A stretch of 64,000 bases of DNA, from assembly GCA_009763385.1 (NCBI GenBank), contig CM019825.1, positions 117,361,131 to 117,425,130 on the forward strand, in the 5' to 3' direction. Position 1 is the first letter of the stretch, and each line of letters opens with the position of its first letter. Positions 46,579 through 57,058 of the stretch are shown here, piece after piece. The translations under genes were made by a program, and so were the position numbers. This DNA comes from Coix lacryma-jobi var. lacryma-jobi (Eukaryota; Streptophyta; Magnoliopsida; Poales; Poaceae). The notes under the pieces are model-generated. The model ran no database searches. It was not told where the DNA came from and was given only the letters and a program-made list of their open reading frames with translations.

Positions 46579-48706
46579 TGCGGATACATGGGTGTATGCC
46601 GGATCTTGAGATGATGAGTGATTGTCAACTGGTATGATGCACATGTTCTTTGGATTGTGTTGTGCAGGTGTCGAGCTCGGAGACGGTGATCGAAAGCAAG
46701 GTGAAGGTCAAGTAGAGACGTGTCGTGTCGATGGACCCGGAGCGGTGAAGGGCAGATGTGAGGCTTGGACTGACGGACCGGTGGCCTGAGGATCAGTTGT
46801 GGTGGCTGACAGCCTGGGACAACGACAAGTGAAGACTTGCGGGTGGACGGGGTGCACGGGCGGTGCATCCCTCTACGGCTTCGGTTTGGTGGTAGAGCCC
46901 CAGAAAAACCACCGGCTGAGGTGGTTTCCAGGTTTGGGCCTCAAAACCTGGGTGCTGGCCGGTTTCCGAGTTTGGGCCTCAAAACTCAGGCTGAGGACGG
47001 TTTCCAGGTTTGGGCCACAAAACCTGGGCGATGGCGGGTTTCTGAGTTTGGGCCACAAAACTCAGCCTAAGGACTGGTTTCCCGGTTTTAGCCTCAAAAC
47101 CGGGGAGTGGTCCAGGAAAAGGACGGATGGCGAGTGGCGGCACGTGGCAGCATCCGGTGAGGTCGCGTCGAGGCGAAGCTACCAGTTGTGCGGGCGTGGC
47201 CGTCGGATCAACATCAACTTCGAGTTGGACAGGAATACCCTTAGGGTTAGCATGCTCGCTCATTAGCAGTAGGGGCAGAAAGGCAATAATTGTATTAGGC
47301 TATATTAGGAGAGGCAACCCCTCCCTCCAAACTATCTCAGTCATTTGCTATTCTCTTCTAGGGTTTCCTGCTTCCGATTCCCTGTTGTAGCTACTGAGAT
47401 CCGCAGAGACGGCTAATCACACCTCTGTGTATTTGGATTTTACGGAAATGGGACCGGATTCCCGTTGTCTCCTTGTGGGGACGATTTTCGGCTGAAATTC
47501 GTGGTTGTGATTCATGTTCTTGAGTTGTTCTTCGCATTCATCTTTTCTCCATGTTTTTCCCGTCGATTGATCTCTCTCTGCGTTGCTCTGTTTGCAAAAC
47601 CATTTGAATCAACCTGTTCTTTATTGTGAGGGGATCAATTCCACCGAAGGAATTCAACTCAAACCTCATGAAGTACAAGTAGATCGGTTGGTTTTCATTT
47701 TGGATCGACTTTTCTCTTCTCTTCCCCGAACTTCCTTGTGGGGACGATTTTCGGCTAAAATTCGTGGTTGTGATTCGCGTTCTTTAGTTGTTCTTCGCGT
47801 TCATCTTTTCTCCATGTTTTTTCCCATCGATCGATCTCTCTCTGCATTGCTCTGTTTGCAAAACCATTTGAATCAACCTGTTCTTTATTGTGAGGGGATC
47901 ATTTCCACCGAAGGAATTCAACTCAAACCTCATGAACAAGTAGATCGGTTGGTTTCGTTTTGGATCGACTTTTCTCTTCTCTTCCCCCAAACTTCTTTGA
48001 TTCATCGATTTGGAGATAGGTTCGAGCCATGATCTCCTAGGAGTAGCTCACTATCATCCTTGTGACTTCTCTCACCAAGTTTGAGCCTTAGAGGTTTCGT
48101 TTAGGGTGAGATTGAATCGAATCGGTGGACGAACAACACATTTTCAGGGTGACCGGACTCTGGGCTCGTGACGATCGGACTCTAACCAGTGAGTCTTGTC
48201 GTTGAAGGCTCGGCTGCTCGGTTTCGCCAGCTCTTGACCGGACGCTCGATTTTCATGTGACCGGACGCGCAGGAGATACTGTTCATTGCCCTTTGGTGTT
48301 GATCAGACGCTACCTGCGTTGTGACCGGACGCTCTGTGCCTGTGAGTTCGGTCCAACACAAAGAGCATCCAGAACTGATTTTTGTTGACCGGACGCGTCC
48401 GATCCATACTAACCGGACGCTCGCTAGAGTCCGGTCAGTGCAGATCAGCACGTTTTCATCCGCAGTTCGTTCGTCCGGCTTCCGATTTGGTTTTGGGTTT
48501 TTGCGCTGGGTTTCTAGAGTTGTGTAGTGTCCCGCTGTGCTTCTTGGAAGCATCCACCCTTCATCTAGGGTCGTGGACACTATCAAGCTCTAGGTGCGCA
48601 CTCAGGGTTGATTTTTGGGACAGAGGCTAAAAGTTTCTGAAAAGAAATTTGAGGCTCCCATTCACCCCCCCTCTGGTCGCCTTTGTGTAGCATCTTCGGT
48701 CCTTCA
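46579..48706 (+). repeat. 3' LTR of element A2 (about 2.1 kb)
   Basis: It starts TGCGGATACATGGG and ends TCGGTCCTTCA. It contains hairpin array 5, a 261-bp tandem duplication at about 47470-47990 (CCTTGTGGGGACGATTTTCG at 47471 and 47732) and a GACCGGACGC cluster at 48150-48440. Confidence 0.88.
46918..47105. repeat. Tandem hairpin array with covarying stems (array 5)
   Basis: Five units carry arms CCAGGTTT/AAACCTGG (twice), CGAGTTT or TGAGTTT with AAACTC(A/G), and CCCGGTTT/AAACCGGG. Loops are GGGCCTCA or GGGCCACA. Confidence 0.8.
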
Positions 48707-49592
48707 GAATTGCTTCTCATTCTCTTTCTCTAGCTCTTCTAGCTTCTCAACAAGCTTCATGAATACTCCCTCCGTCCCAGAATAGAAGTCATTCTCGCTT
48801 CCCGAGAAGTCAGCATTTTCTAACTTTGACCAATCATATATATTAAAATATTAATATTTATAATACATAATTAATATCATTATATAGATCGTTGAATGTA
48901 CTTTTATAATAAATTTATTTGAAGATTTAAATGTTACACGTATTTTCTATAAATCTAGTCAAAGTTAGAAAAATTTGACCGGCACGCATCCCATAACGAC
49001 CTCCTTTCTGGGACGGAGGGAGTATTTGCTTATCCTTATCACTCAAGTGCTCAAGAGTGTAATTATCATCATCTTCATTATCTTCACTCTTGGCTTGATC
49101 TTCTTTGATGGTTTTCTTCTTGTTTTTCTTGGCCATGAGACACAAGTGATGAGTGTCATGAGATATTGAGGTTGACTCATCACTTTGCCGCCATCGATCT
49201 TGAGCATCATCACAAATGGTTGCTTGCTGCCACTCATAAGCCTCATCACATTTTGATTTTCCATATAACTCAATAAGTCTATTCCAAATGAGATGAGCAC
49301 TCTCCGAAGGTGTTTGTCCATTGAAGATTGCCTCTTCTAGAACCTCTACACTCAATGTACTCAAAATGACATTAATAGCTTGAGCATTGTGTTGCACATA
49401 TCTCTCATCCTCCTTTGACCAATTTTTATAGTTGCTCCAATCAACTACGGGATGAGCGATGCTAGCATCCACAACATGCTCAACAAGAGGGCTAATATTT
49501 CTATAAGTCTTAAGTACATAAATTGACCAAGGTAGAAAGTTTGAACCATCGTTTTGGAGAAGCACGAGCTCCAACTCGATAGGCGTCGACAT
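48707..49592 (-). pseudogene. Element F gag, with a Stowaway insertion
   Basis: The minus-strand start MSTPIELELVLLQNDGSNFL at 49592 lies 40 bases after the primer-binding site. A UBN2-like capsid pattern follows (LPWSIYVLKTYR, NVILSTLSVEVLEEAIFNGQ, HLIWNRLIELYG). An acidic Lys/Glu/Asp-rich segment comes next. The frame is interrupted by the MITE at 48766-49023 and truncated at 48707 by A2. No pol remains. Confidence 0.8.
48766..49023. mobile_element. Stowaway MITE (258 bp)
   Basis: Inverted termini CTCCCTCCGTCCCAGAA and TTCTGGGACGGAGGGAG are flanked by the TA dinucleotide (48764-48765 and 49024-49025). This is the standard Tc1/mariner-type Stowaway signature of grasses. It is AT-rich inside, with no coding capacity. 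Confidence 0.93.
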
Positions 49593-49629
49593 CCTTCTCG
49601 CGACGGTGAAGCTTTCAGCGAGAACCTCG

Positions 49630-49641
49630 GCTCCGATACCA
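49630..49641 (-). other. Primer-binding site of element F
   Basis: The minus strand reads TGGTATCGGAGC, two bases after the LTR end at 49644. Confidence 0.8.
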
Positions 49642-49643
49642 CT

Positions 49644-52585
49644 TGAAAGGACACTAGGATGTCGCCTAGAGGGGGGGGTGAATAAGTGTTTCTGAAAATC
49701 AATACCTTAAAATGCGGAAACTGTTAGAACTAGAGTTTCCAAATGGAAACTCCAAATCAGAGTAATATAACCCCTCTTGAGTGAGCCACAAAGTATATGA
49801 AAGATGCTAAATAAGCCTAGGAGCCTAACACCTGCAACACAGATGATTAACACTGAGTATAGCAAAATCAACACAATGACCAATGCCCGGTATAAACGAG
49901 CACTTTATCCCTTTGTTGGATTTTGCTCCTTTTGATTCCAAACTTCCAACACAAGTTGCAAGTGCCTACAGAGGGTTATGCCACCACACATAAACTTGCA
50001 TATAATCTAGCACAATCCACGAAGACGGAGACAAACAAATATCAAATTGAAATGCGATGAGACACGATATTTGTTTTACCGATGTTCGGACTCCCTCGAG
50101 TCCTACTCTCCGTTGAGGAGGCAATGAGTGACCACTCCGAGATCCACTCTAGTCGCGGTCTCTTTCAACCGCTTCCCTCAATCCACTAGTGTGATTCCTT
50201 CCCTTGCAGAGGCGGAATCGAAGCCTTCACAAACTTGCCGAGGCACACCACAATCCTTGGTTGCTCTCCGACGACTCCTAGCCGTCTAGGAGCCAAGCTC
50301 CAAGAGTAACAAATGCAAATCACAAGATCGATGAATACCACAAGTGCTCAAGAGATGGATCTTACTCCCGGAGTTGAAATCCACGAAGAACTCACTCCAA
50401 TCTTACTCACAAAGATGGGAATTTGAGCAATAGTGAGAGAGAGCGTGGGAGGGAAAGAGGAGGGCAAGCTTCTTCTCAAAGGGATCTAGCAATTTCAAAA
50501 TGAGCAAGAGTGAGAGAGGGGAGAAGTCAGCCACCTCAAATCCTCAACGTACAAACCGTTGGAGTGGATCTGGCTTCAACCAGAATATCCAGGTAGGGAG
50601 GGGATTATATCTGAGCGAGGGTTCACTGGTTGGCGAAAAGCAATGCGAACTGGACATAACTGGAATATCTAGGTAGGGAGGGAGAAATATCCAGGGAGAG
50701 GTTCTCTGTTAGAAAGATGAAGATTTAGCCTCAATTGGAATATCCGGGTAGGGATCAAAATAACTCCAGGGAGGGGTGCTCTGTCCCAAGATAAGAATTG
50801 AGTAAAGAAAATTTTTGTGGGGGAGTCTAGGGAGTTTATAATTGATCAAATGAGCACTTAGACTATCTCCAACAACAACTACCCAAATTAGAGACCTATT
50901 TCATGAAATGAGTCTTACACAGTACAAAAGCTATCTACCCAAAACTCAACCTCTCCAACAGGATATTCAAAAGGCCAGGACTCATTCCCGTGCCCCCACC
51001 AGCCCACCCACTCGGCTTCCCCATCCTTCTTCCCCAGCACGTTCGCGTCCTTCTCCCCACTCATCTCTCTACTCCGGCGACGCCCCTCCCTCCCTCTCCT
51101 CCAGCACGCCACCCTTCTCTCCTAGATCTGGCTACCGGCGGCTCCCTCCCTCCCGGATCCTGCGCAGCTCCTGCTCCTGCTCGCGGCTCCTACTCCTGCT
51201 CGCGCCTGACGCGGCTCCTGCGCGCAGCGCCTCCGCCATGGCTGCCTACATTCTGCGCCGCTCCAGCTGCAGCAGTTGCTCGGCGTGGCGGCGTTGGCGG
51301 ACGAAGGAGCTGCCCGGCGCTGTTGGGCGAGCCGGCGACCGACGGCGCAGGCCCGCCGCAGGGAGGTGCTCGCAGGCACTCGCCCTGGGGACCTGCCCAG
51401 CGCGGCGGCGCCGACGGCCGAGGGCGCGGGCCCGACGCAGGGCGAGCCGGCGGCTCCGGCGAGCGTACGCGACAGCTACTGCGGGGCTCTGGCTACTGCG
51501 TATGCGTACAAGACGGAGCAGAGTTTTGCATCGAGGAGAGAGATGGAGGCATTTTTGGGTTCTCACTTGAGTCGGACGCAATTTGGGTCCCTGGTTTGGG
51601 TCCTCTGTTGGAGGAGGATTTTTCACCCCAAAACACTGTGCCGCATTCATTTTGGGTTTGGGTCTCCCTTTAGCTACTCTGTTGGAGATAGTCTTAGGAA
51701 CAATCAATCATCATCATGTTGCATTCCTCTTAATAGTACGACATACCTATAAACTCAAGTTTAAATAAAATCGAATTCAAACCTCTTGAGTTAACTTTCA
51801 TCGAACAATGCCATATCTTTGCAATAATCATCGATCAATAGAGGATACCAACATGTTCATCTTTATTTTTACTTGAGCATATCCATATTGAGCATGTGAC
51901 TTGATCCAATTCAACCAATGTGAATAAGTTGAACAATAACTTGATCTTCCTCATAATATAACTTCCTTCAGCTTGATTAGTGACATGACTAAATGCAAGT
52001 ACTTTCTTCTTCACCACAGCCATGGTCCTTCGGCGCCCAAGCTGTCGCTTGCCCTTCAACTACACTTGGTCCTTCAAAGCCTTTTTCTTGCTATCTTCAC
52101 TCTCACAAGGCAATCCAAGTCGTACCATGATTTGAATCAACAATAAGCATACATTGAATTCCATGAAGTGAAATATCTTTCTCAACATTTATTTCATAGC
52201 AAGCTCTTTAAATGAGACCATTCCATATGCAAGACCTCATGTCTCATATGACAAATCAATTATGCTTGCTTTCATATGAACCATAGATGTCCCATGATAT
52301 TTAAGACATTACTTTGAATTTCATTCGTTTTGTTGTCTTGTGCTTGAAATAAATTGTCTTTACAACCACACATCATTTTGGCTTTTCACTTCAACAAACT
52401 ATGGAACACCACCAAGTTTTCCTTTCTAATTGAACCATTGACACACTTCAAATGATATAACATATCATAACCGAAGTGTATGCAGGATAATCATTTTCCT
52501 GTTCAATACTTAACAAACTTGTTAGACTTTAATCATGTTGTCATTCAATCATCCAAAACCCACTAAAGGTCTAGATGCACTTACA
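49644..52585 (-). repeat. 5' LTR of element F, carrying a Harbinger-type element
   Basis: On the minus strand it runs from TGTAAGTGCATCTAG (52585) to CCTTTCA (49644). The target duplication CTCCT is exact (44698-44702 and 52586-52590). Without the 836 bp contributed by the insertion it is about 2.1 kb. Repeats of GGAATATCC(A/G)GGTAGGGA occur at about 50580-50790, in the position where other subfamilies carry palindromes. Confidence 0.88.
50861..51693. mobile_element. Non-autonomous PIF/Harbinger-type element (833 bp)
   Basis: Termini GACTATCTCCAACA and TGTTGGAGATAGTC are perfect inverted repeats of 14 bp, with target duplication TTA (50858-50860 and 51694-51696). The interior is GC-rich (51000-51480) with overlapping open frames on both strands rich in Arg/Ala/Pro. 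I found no transposase motif and assign no protein. The interior may be captured host sequence. Confidence 0.85.
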
Positions 52586-53260
52586 CTCCTCCTCTTGCAC
52601 ATACATAGCTATGAGCTTCTCTAAGTCCCACTTTTCAGGCTGAATGTTGTAATTAACAACAAAAGTATCAAACTCTTTTGGTAAGAAAGCAAAAATCAGA
52701 TGAATAAGGAACTCATCCTTGAGTACCAAATCCATTGGTTTGAACTTGGATGCCAAAGTGCTCATCCTCAGTATGTGCTCTCTAATGCCACTGCCACCTC
52801 CATGGTACCTCTCTGTGACCAATTGCTTTATCAGCTGGGTGACATAAGTCTTTGAAGAGCCAGTAAACTGACTCTTTATCTTGTCCAGGTACTCTGTGAC
52901 AGTGCCACACTCTGGGATTGAGCCCACAATAGCTGGCTCAATCGTGTTCTTTACCACACCCAAACACTTCTTGTTGACCATGACCCATTTTGTATGCTCA
53001 AGTCACAGGACAATCGTACGAGAGCAAAGTCCCTATGTCTCGTTTGCCATGCAGCATCAACCTCATTAGCCTCCCACACCAATTCCACAGGCTCTATGGG
53101 ACACAGTTCTGTGACTACCTAGTCCACCTCAGCCAAGGTGAAAGCCAGGTCTATCTTTCTCCACCATTCACCATAGTTGTGTCCTTTGAGCACACACATA
53201 TCCTTGATGCAGCTCATCAAAGAGAATCCACCTGAAACCACAACCATAATTCATATATAG
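52571..53260 (-). pseudogene. Element D gag, N-terminal part
   Basis: Minus-strand copia gag with a UBN2-like pattern: KNTIEPAIVGSIPEC, YLDKIKSQFTGSSKTYVTQL, then ILRMSTLASKFKPMDLVLKDEF and HLIFAFLPKEFDTFVVNYN. The readable frame is 52586-52981. Upstream to about 53260 the frame is broken, but pieces such as KIDLAFTLAE are recognisable. It joins the zinc-knuckle and protease fragment at 44017-44697 once F is removed. Bases below 52586 belong to the F LTR. Confidence 0.75.
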
Positions 53261-54470
53261 TGAGTATAATAAAATATAAACAACAATAACTGCATGCCTT
53301 ATTTTCAACGTTGGTCAAGATTAAAACATACAGTTAATTATACATTAAATCTACATCACCGTTGGGTAGAAATAGACAAAATGTATAATAAAATTCATAA
53401 CATCATAATATTGCTATTAATTAACATTGGTTAGAATAATAACAATATTATAATAATCTGAAAACAATATCCATTTTCAAAACTAAATTCTCCCGTTGGT
53501 TCGAATTTAATAATAAAAATAACAACAGTAAATACACAACGGAAACATGAGAAACCTTTATCTATTTTCAGAGGCATCAAAACTGTCATATTTTAATCTC
53601 TGGAATTTTAACACGTTGGTGCAAAATTTATGGAGATTAAAGTTCAAATTCTATTGAAATTTATTGAAACATGCACATGAAAATAGATAAACAAAACGGA
53701 AAATAATATTGTGCAGACTGGCCTTTTGGCCTACGGTAGCCCACTTGGCCCAGCACCGAGCGTGGCGCGCGCTCCCCCGCGCCCAGGCCGCAACCTGGGC
53801 CTAGGTCGAGAAAGCGGCCACCCGCCTGGGCCTTATCCGGTCCAGCCAGCCACAACCGTTCATCAGAGATGGACGGCTGTCCGTTCTTTGTGCCAGAACA
53901 AAACTGGTCGGTGGCCGTTGACCAAAACCCTAATCCCCATTTCTCACTTCTCCCTCCTCTCTCCACATCGTTCGGCGCAACTGAATCGAACTAGAGCAGG
54001 GCGGCGGCTGTCCCGCCATCGCCGGAGAAGGAGTATGGCGCCACCGTGGGCCCCCTCGCCGGCGCACGCATGCGGTTGAGGCCGCGTGCGGTGCCGTCGA
54101 GTGGCTCCGCGGTGGTGCCCTTTGGAGCCCACGCCGGAGCATGGAGCTCGGTGCCCCCAGGTCCTCATCCTGGCGCGGACCATCCCGCGCGACGGCGGTG
54201 AAGCAGACGACCAGATGAGAGTCCTGTCCCTCCTCGACCAAAACTTTTAGGGTTAGGGTTTGGATCCGATTTGGATCGGATCCCCTTTCTCTATTGCTTT
54301 TTGCATCACTTTAGGGTTTTGGATCCAATCCTCCTCCTCTGTTTTGCTTTGCCGAAGTCCTATCAATTTAGGATTTGACTCCTTCCCGTACGTCGGCGAG
54401 CCGGTGGCGGGCATTAGGGTTTCCCCTTACTGTTTCTGTCTTTCCCACACTCGATCTATACGCTAGATCG
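53261..54470 (-). other. Leader region of element D
   Basis: The region lies between the primer-binding site and gag. The gag-proximal 450 bp are AT-rich. The half next to the LTR contains CCAAAACCCTAATCC-type and GC-rich sequence that resembles a gene leader on either strand. I see no conserved protein. It may be an unusually long untranslated leader or contain captured sequence. Confidence 0.45.
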
Positions 54471-54483
54471 GCATTTGATACCA
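54471..54483 (-). other. Primer-binding site of element D
   Basis: The minus strand reads TGGTATCAAATGC, one base from the LTR end at 54485. Confidence 0.7.
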
Positions 54484-54484
54484 T

Positions 54485-55317
54485 TGTTATACCCCATAGG
54501 ATCACTAGTGTAGATCAGTAGGGTACAGAGAATAACCGAGAAGAACCGAGGGTGAGGGAAAAGAGTATGGTGATATAGACCATCGGAGTTGGAGGAGCCG
54601 ACCATCACTGGTTCGGTGGTGAAGATCTGCGCACGGGCAGCGGCGGTTGGTTAAGAGGTCGCAGCACGATGGTGACAGCGTGGTCGTAGTAGATCCGGCG
54701 GGGTCTTCCCGTCGCTAACTGCGCACCCTGTAGATCGGTCTAGGGTTTATCGGTGGGGTTGTGGCGGCTCATGGGAACCTCGTACCTTGAGCCCGCCGGC
54801 ACCCACCCCTTTATATAGCGCAACGCAACAGGGCCCACCAGCCAATATCGGGCTGGGCGCCCCCGATCAGGTCACGAGAATTAGGGGGTCCAGAGAGCCG
54901 TTGGGCCCCCTGGTGAGATCATCCTAATAGTGTCGTGCTGCTAGGCACGATAGCCCGCTGTTGCGCTGGCGTCATGCTCCACCACACGTCGTCATCGTCG
55001 TTGTTGCACCGTCACCGTCGTGCTTCGAACGCCGCCACGTCGCCACCGCAGTGCCTCGCGTTGTCACCATTGTTGTCGCGCTTGAGGAGAAGACGAGAGG
55101 GGGAGGAAGTGGCCTGAGACCTCCAAGCTCCGACTGCCGAAGCAAAAGGCAGAGACGGGAGGAGTGCCGAGTACTCAGACGACCGAAGACTAGAGAGGAT
55201 ACAGGAGGAGTACATGAAAAGAAAAGAAAATGGCCGCCAAAAAAGAGGGAAGGATGGGAGAGGAGGGGAGAGTTGGCTTTTATACGTAGGTCACAAGTGT
55301 TGTAAGGCAACCCAACA
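54485..55317 (-). repeat. 5' LTR of element D (833 bp)
   Basis: The minus strand starts TGTTGGGTTGCC (55317) and ends GGGTATAACA (54485), giving TGTT/AACA termini. A TATA box (CGCTATATAAAGGGG, TATA near 54811-54818) lies in sense orientation. ACCAG follows at 55318 as the expected target duplication. The 3' LTR is beyond the left edge of the window. Confidence 0.78.
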
Positions 55318-55577
55318 ACCAGAAATACTGCAAATCAATTCAACGATCCAAAATAATCAGGCCGCCGTCGTGGTGGCCAATTATCTGTGGCATGCCCGTT
55401 CCGACATTGCGAGCTGGATTTGTGGCCTAGGCACAACCCTAGATCCTGCCAGTGCCGGTACTGGCACTATAGACCTCGTGCTCAGACCGTGCTAGTGTCG
55501 TGCTTTTTCAAATCGGACCCGTGTCGCCTCATCGTGGCTGACCTATTTGGCCATCTATACCTAAATATAAATACAAG

Positions 55578-56327
55578 CAGGGACGAAGCTAGCGGTGGGG
55601 CGGGAGGGGCTCGAGCTCCTCCTACCACTACCAAGTACATGAAATCTTTATAGTATCCTGTTAAAATTTTAGTCTTAAATATATAAGGTAGGAGGAGCTG
55701 AGATTGTAGATGTACAACATAGATAGGAGAGGTTAGAATTTATTGAGAATAGAAGATATTCTCTTTTGTTAATTAGACAAACAATCCAATAGACAAAGAG
55801 AATTATCCAGACCCAATCCTAACTTCTCGGTTCTCAGTCCACCACCCCAACTCATCCATGTAGGGCGTTCCTTCCCCGCGCCCCAACCTATCTCTATAGT
55901 GTTCCTTCCCCTTCACACGATGTCACACAGTTCTTTGGGTGACGAACGCGACTACGCCGTGACAGAACCAACGGGCCATTGGCTCCTGGCTGTGCGGGGG
56001 CAAGCCAGCGGGGCCACGATCGGCGGCCGACAGGCAGCCAGGCTTACGCGAAGCTGAGCGATACGGCAAGATGCGAGCGTGAGGTGTGACAGTCAACGGA
56101 TGAGCAACCTAGCACAGTGGACAGACTGGCAAGGAGCTAGGTGAAGCAAGCAAGCGAGCATTGGCAGCAGGGCCAACGGGCAAGGAGCTAGGCGCAGCGC
56201 TGGTGGACTAGGGCACGCCGCAGTCTGCAGCAGGCTCCAGGTATCCGGGTGAGCAGGCGTCTTTTTTTTAATTTCAGCATCAACTTTTGTCCAGGCCCTC
56301 CTGAATTTTTTACTGGCTTCGTCCCTG
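55578..56327. mobile_element. Non-autonomous hAT element (750 bp)
   Basis: Termini CAGGGACGAAGCTAG and CTGGCTTCGTCCCTG are inverted repeats with one mismatch. The 8-bp duplication AATACAAG is exact (55570-55577 and 56328-56335). TSD length and CAGGG ends fit the hAT superfamily. The interior is partly GC-rich; no transposase motif is visible. Confidence 0.92.
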
Positions 56328-56335
56328 AATACAAG

Positions 56336-57058
56336 CCAACCTTATTTTATTTGAACTTAACCTTGTATACTAGAAAACATCATTAGTTGAAATAATCATA
56401 TTGTTCATTGAACATCAAAATCATAAAATTCATTTTCATAACAACAAGCTCTAGCAGAACTTGTACTGAAGACCTCGAGATTGAGAGGTCCTCAAATCTC
56501 CCTCTCGGCCCTCGTTCCAAGGCAGCCTGGAGGGAGCCCCTACTTTAAGGTTGGAAGCCCGCGTCCGTACGGATCTTCCCCGAGTGAAGAAAACCTTAGT
56601 GAGTGTGACTTTTGATTAACACATTTGCTATGTTTCACGCGCCTCAATAGTTCTGTCTCTGTTTTTCCATAGAAAAAAAATATCATTTGTTTATTATAAT
56701 TTGTGTTAATAGATTTGAACCATTGGATGGAGATCTGAAAGTCGTCGTCTGAAAAAAAATGCTATATTTCAGGCGTTAGAATTATAGCAAATCCTTTTGA
56801 TTAATAATAAACCTATAAGATTGGGTTCTTGGAATCGGAGGAAACATACACTAGCTAGTGTCAATTCATTTGTTGAAAACAAAAATACATCGATCGACTC
56901 TCTTTGTAACAATACTCGTTATAGTTTGTAATGGAAGTCGTCGTCCTTTCATCGATGGATGGGTCAGGCCATAAACATGCAACATCACATTACGTGTATA
57001 TATGTGTATGAATGCATGTTGCGCTGAACAATTTTCCATCAGATCGATCGACGTAATG
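56336..57058. other. Intergenic and 3' flank of the kinase gene
   Basis: AT-rich sequence with no supported gene. The part adjacent to 57059 is likely the 3' untranslated region of the kinase transcript. Confidence 0.5.

Larger units (their letters stand above)
45215..48706 (+). mobile_element. Element A2: truncated copia relative of B, 3' half
   Basis: Plus-strand copy of the non-coding tail (45215-46560, matching the reverse of about 14560-15640), polypurine tract and a full 3' LTR (46579-48706). The 5' half is absent. The left edge coincides with the break in the F LTR, so the A2 truncation and the F deletion probably come from one event. At its right edge the F gag resumes at 48707. Confidence 0.85.

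Noticed and set aside
54961..55305. Open frames on both strands in the element D LTR
   Set aside because: They lie wholly within an LTR with TGTT/AACA termini and a TATA box. No conserved motif is seen.
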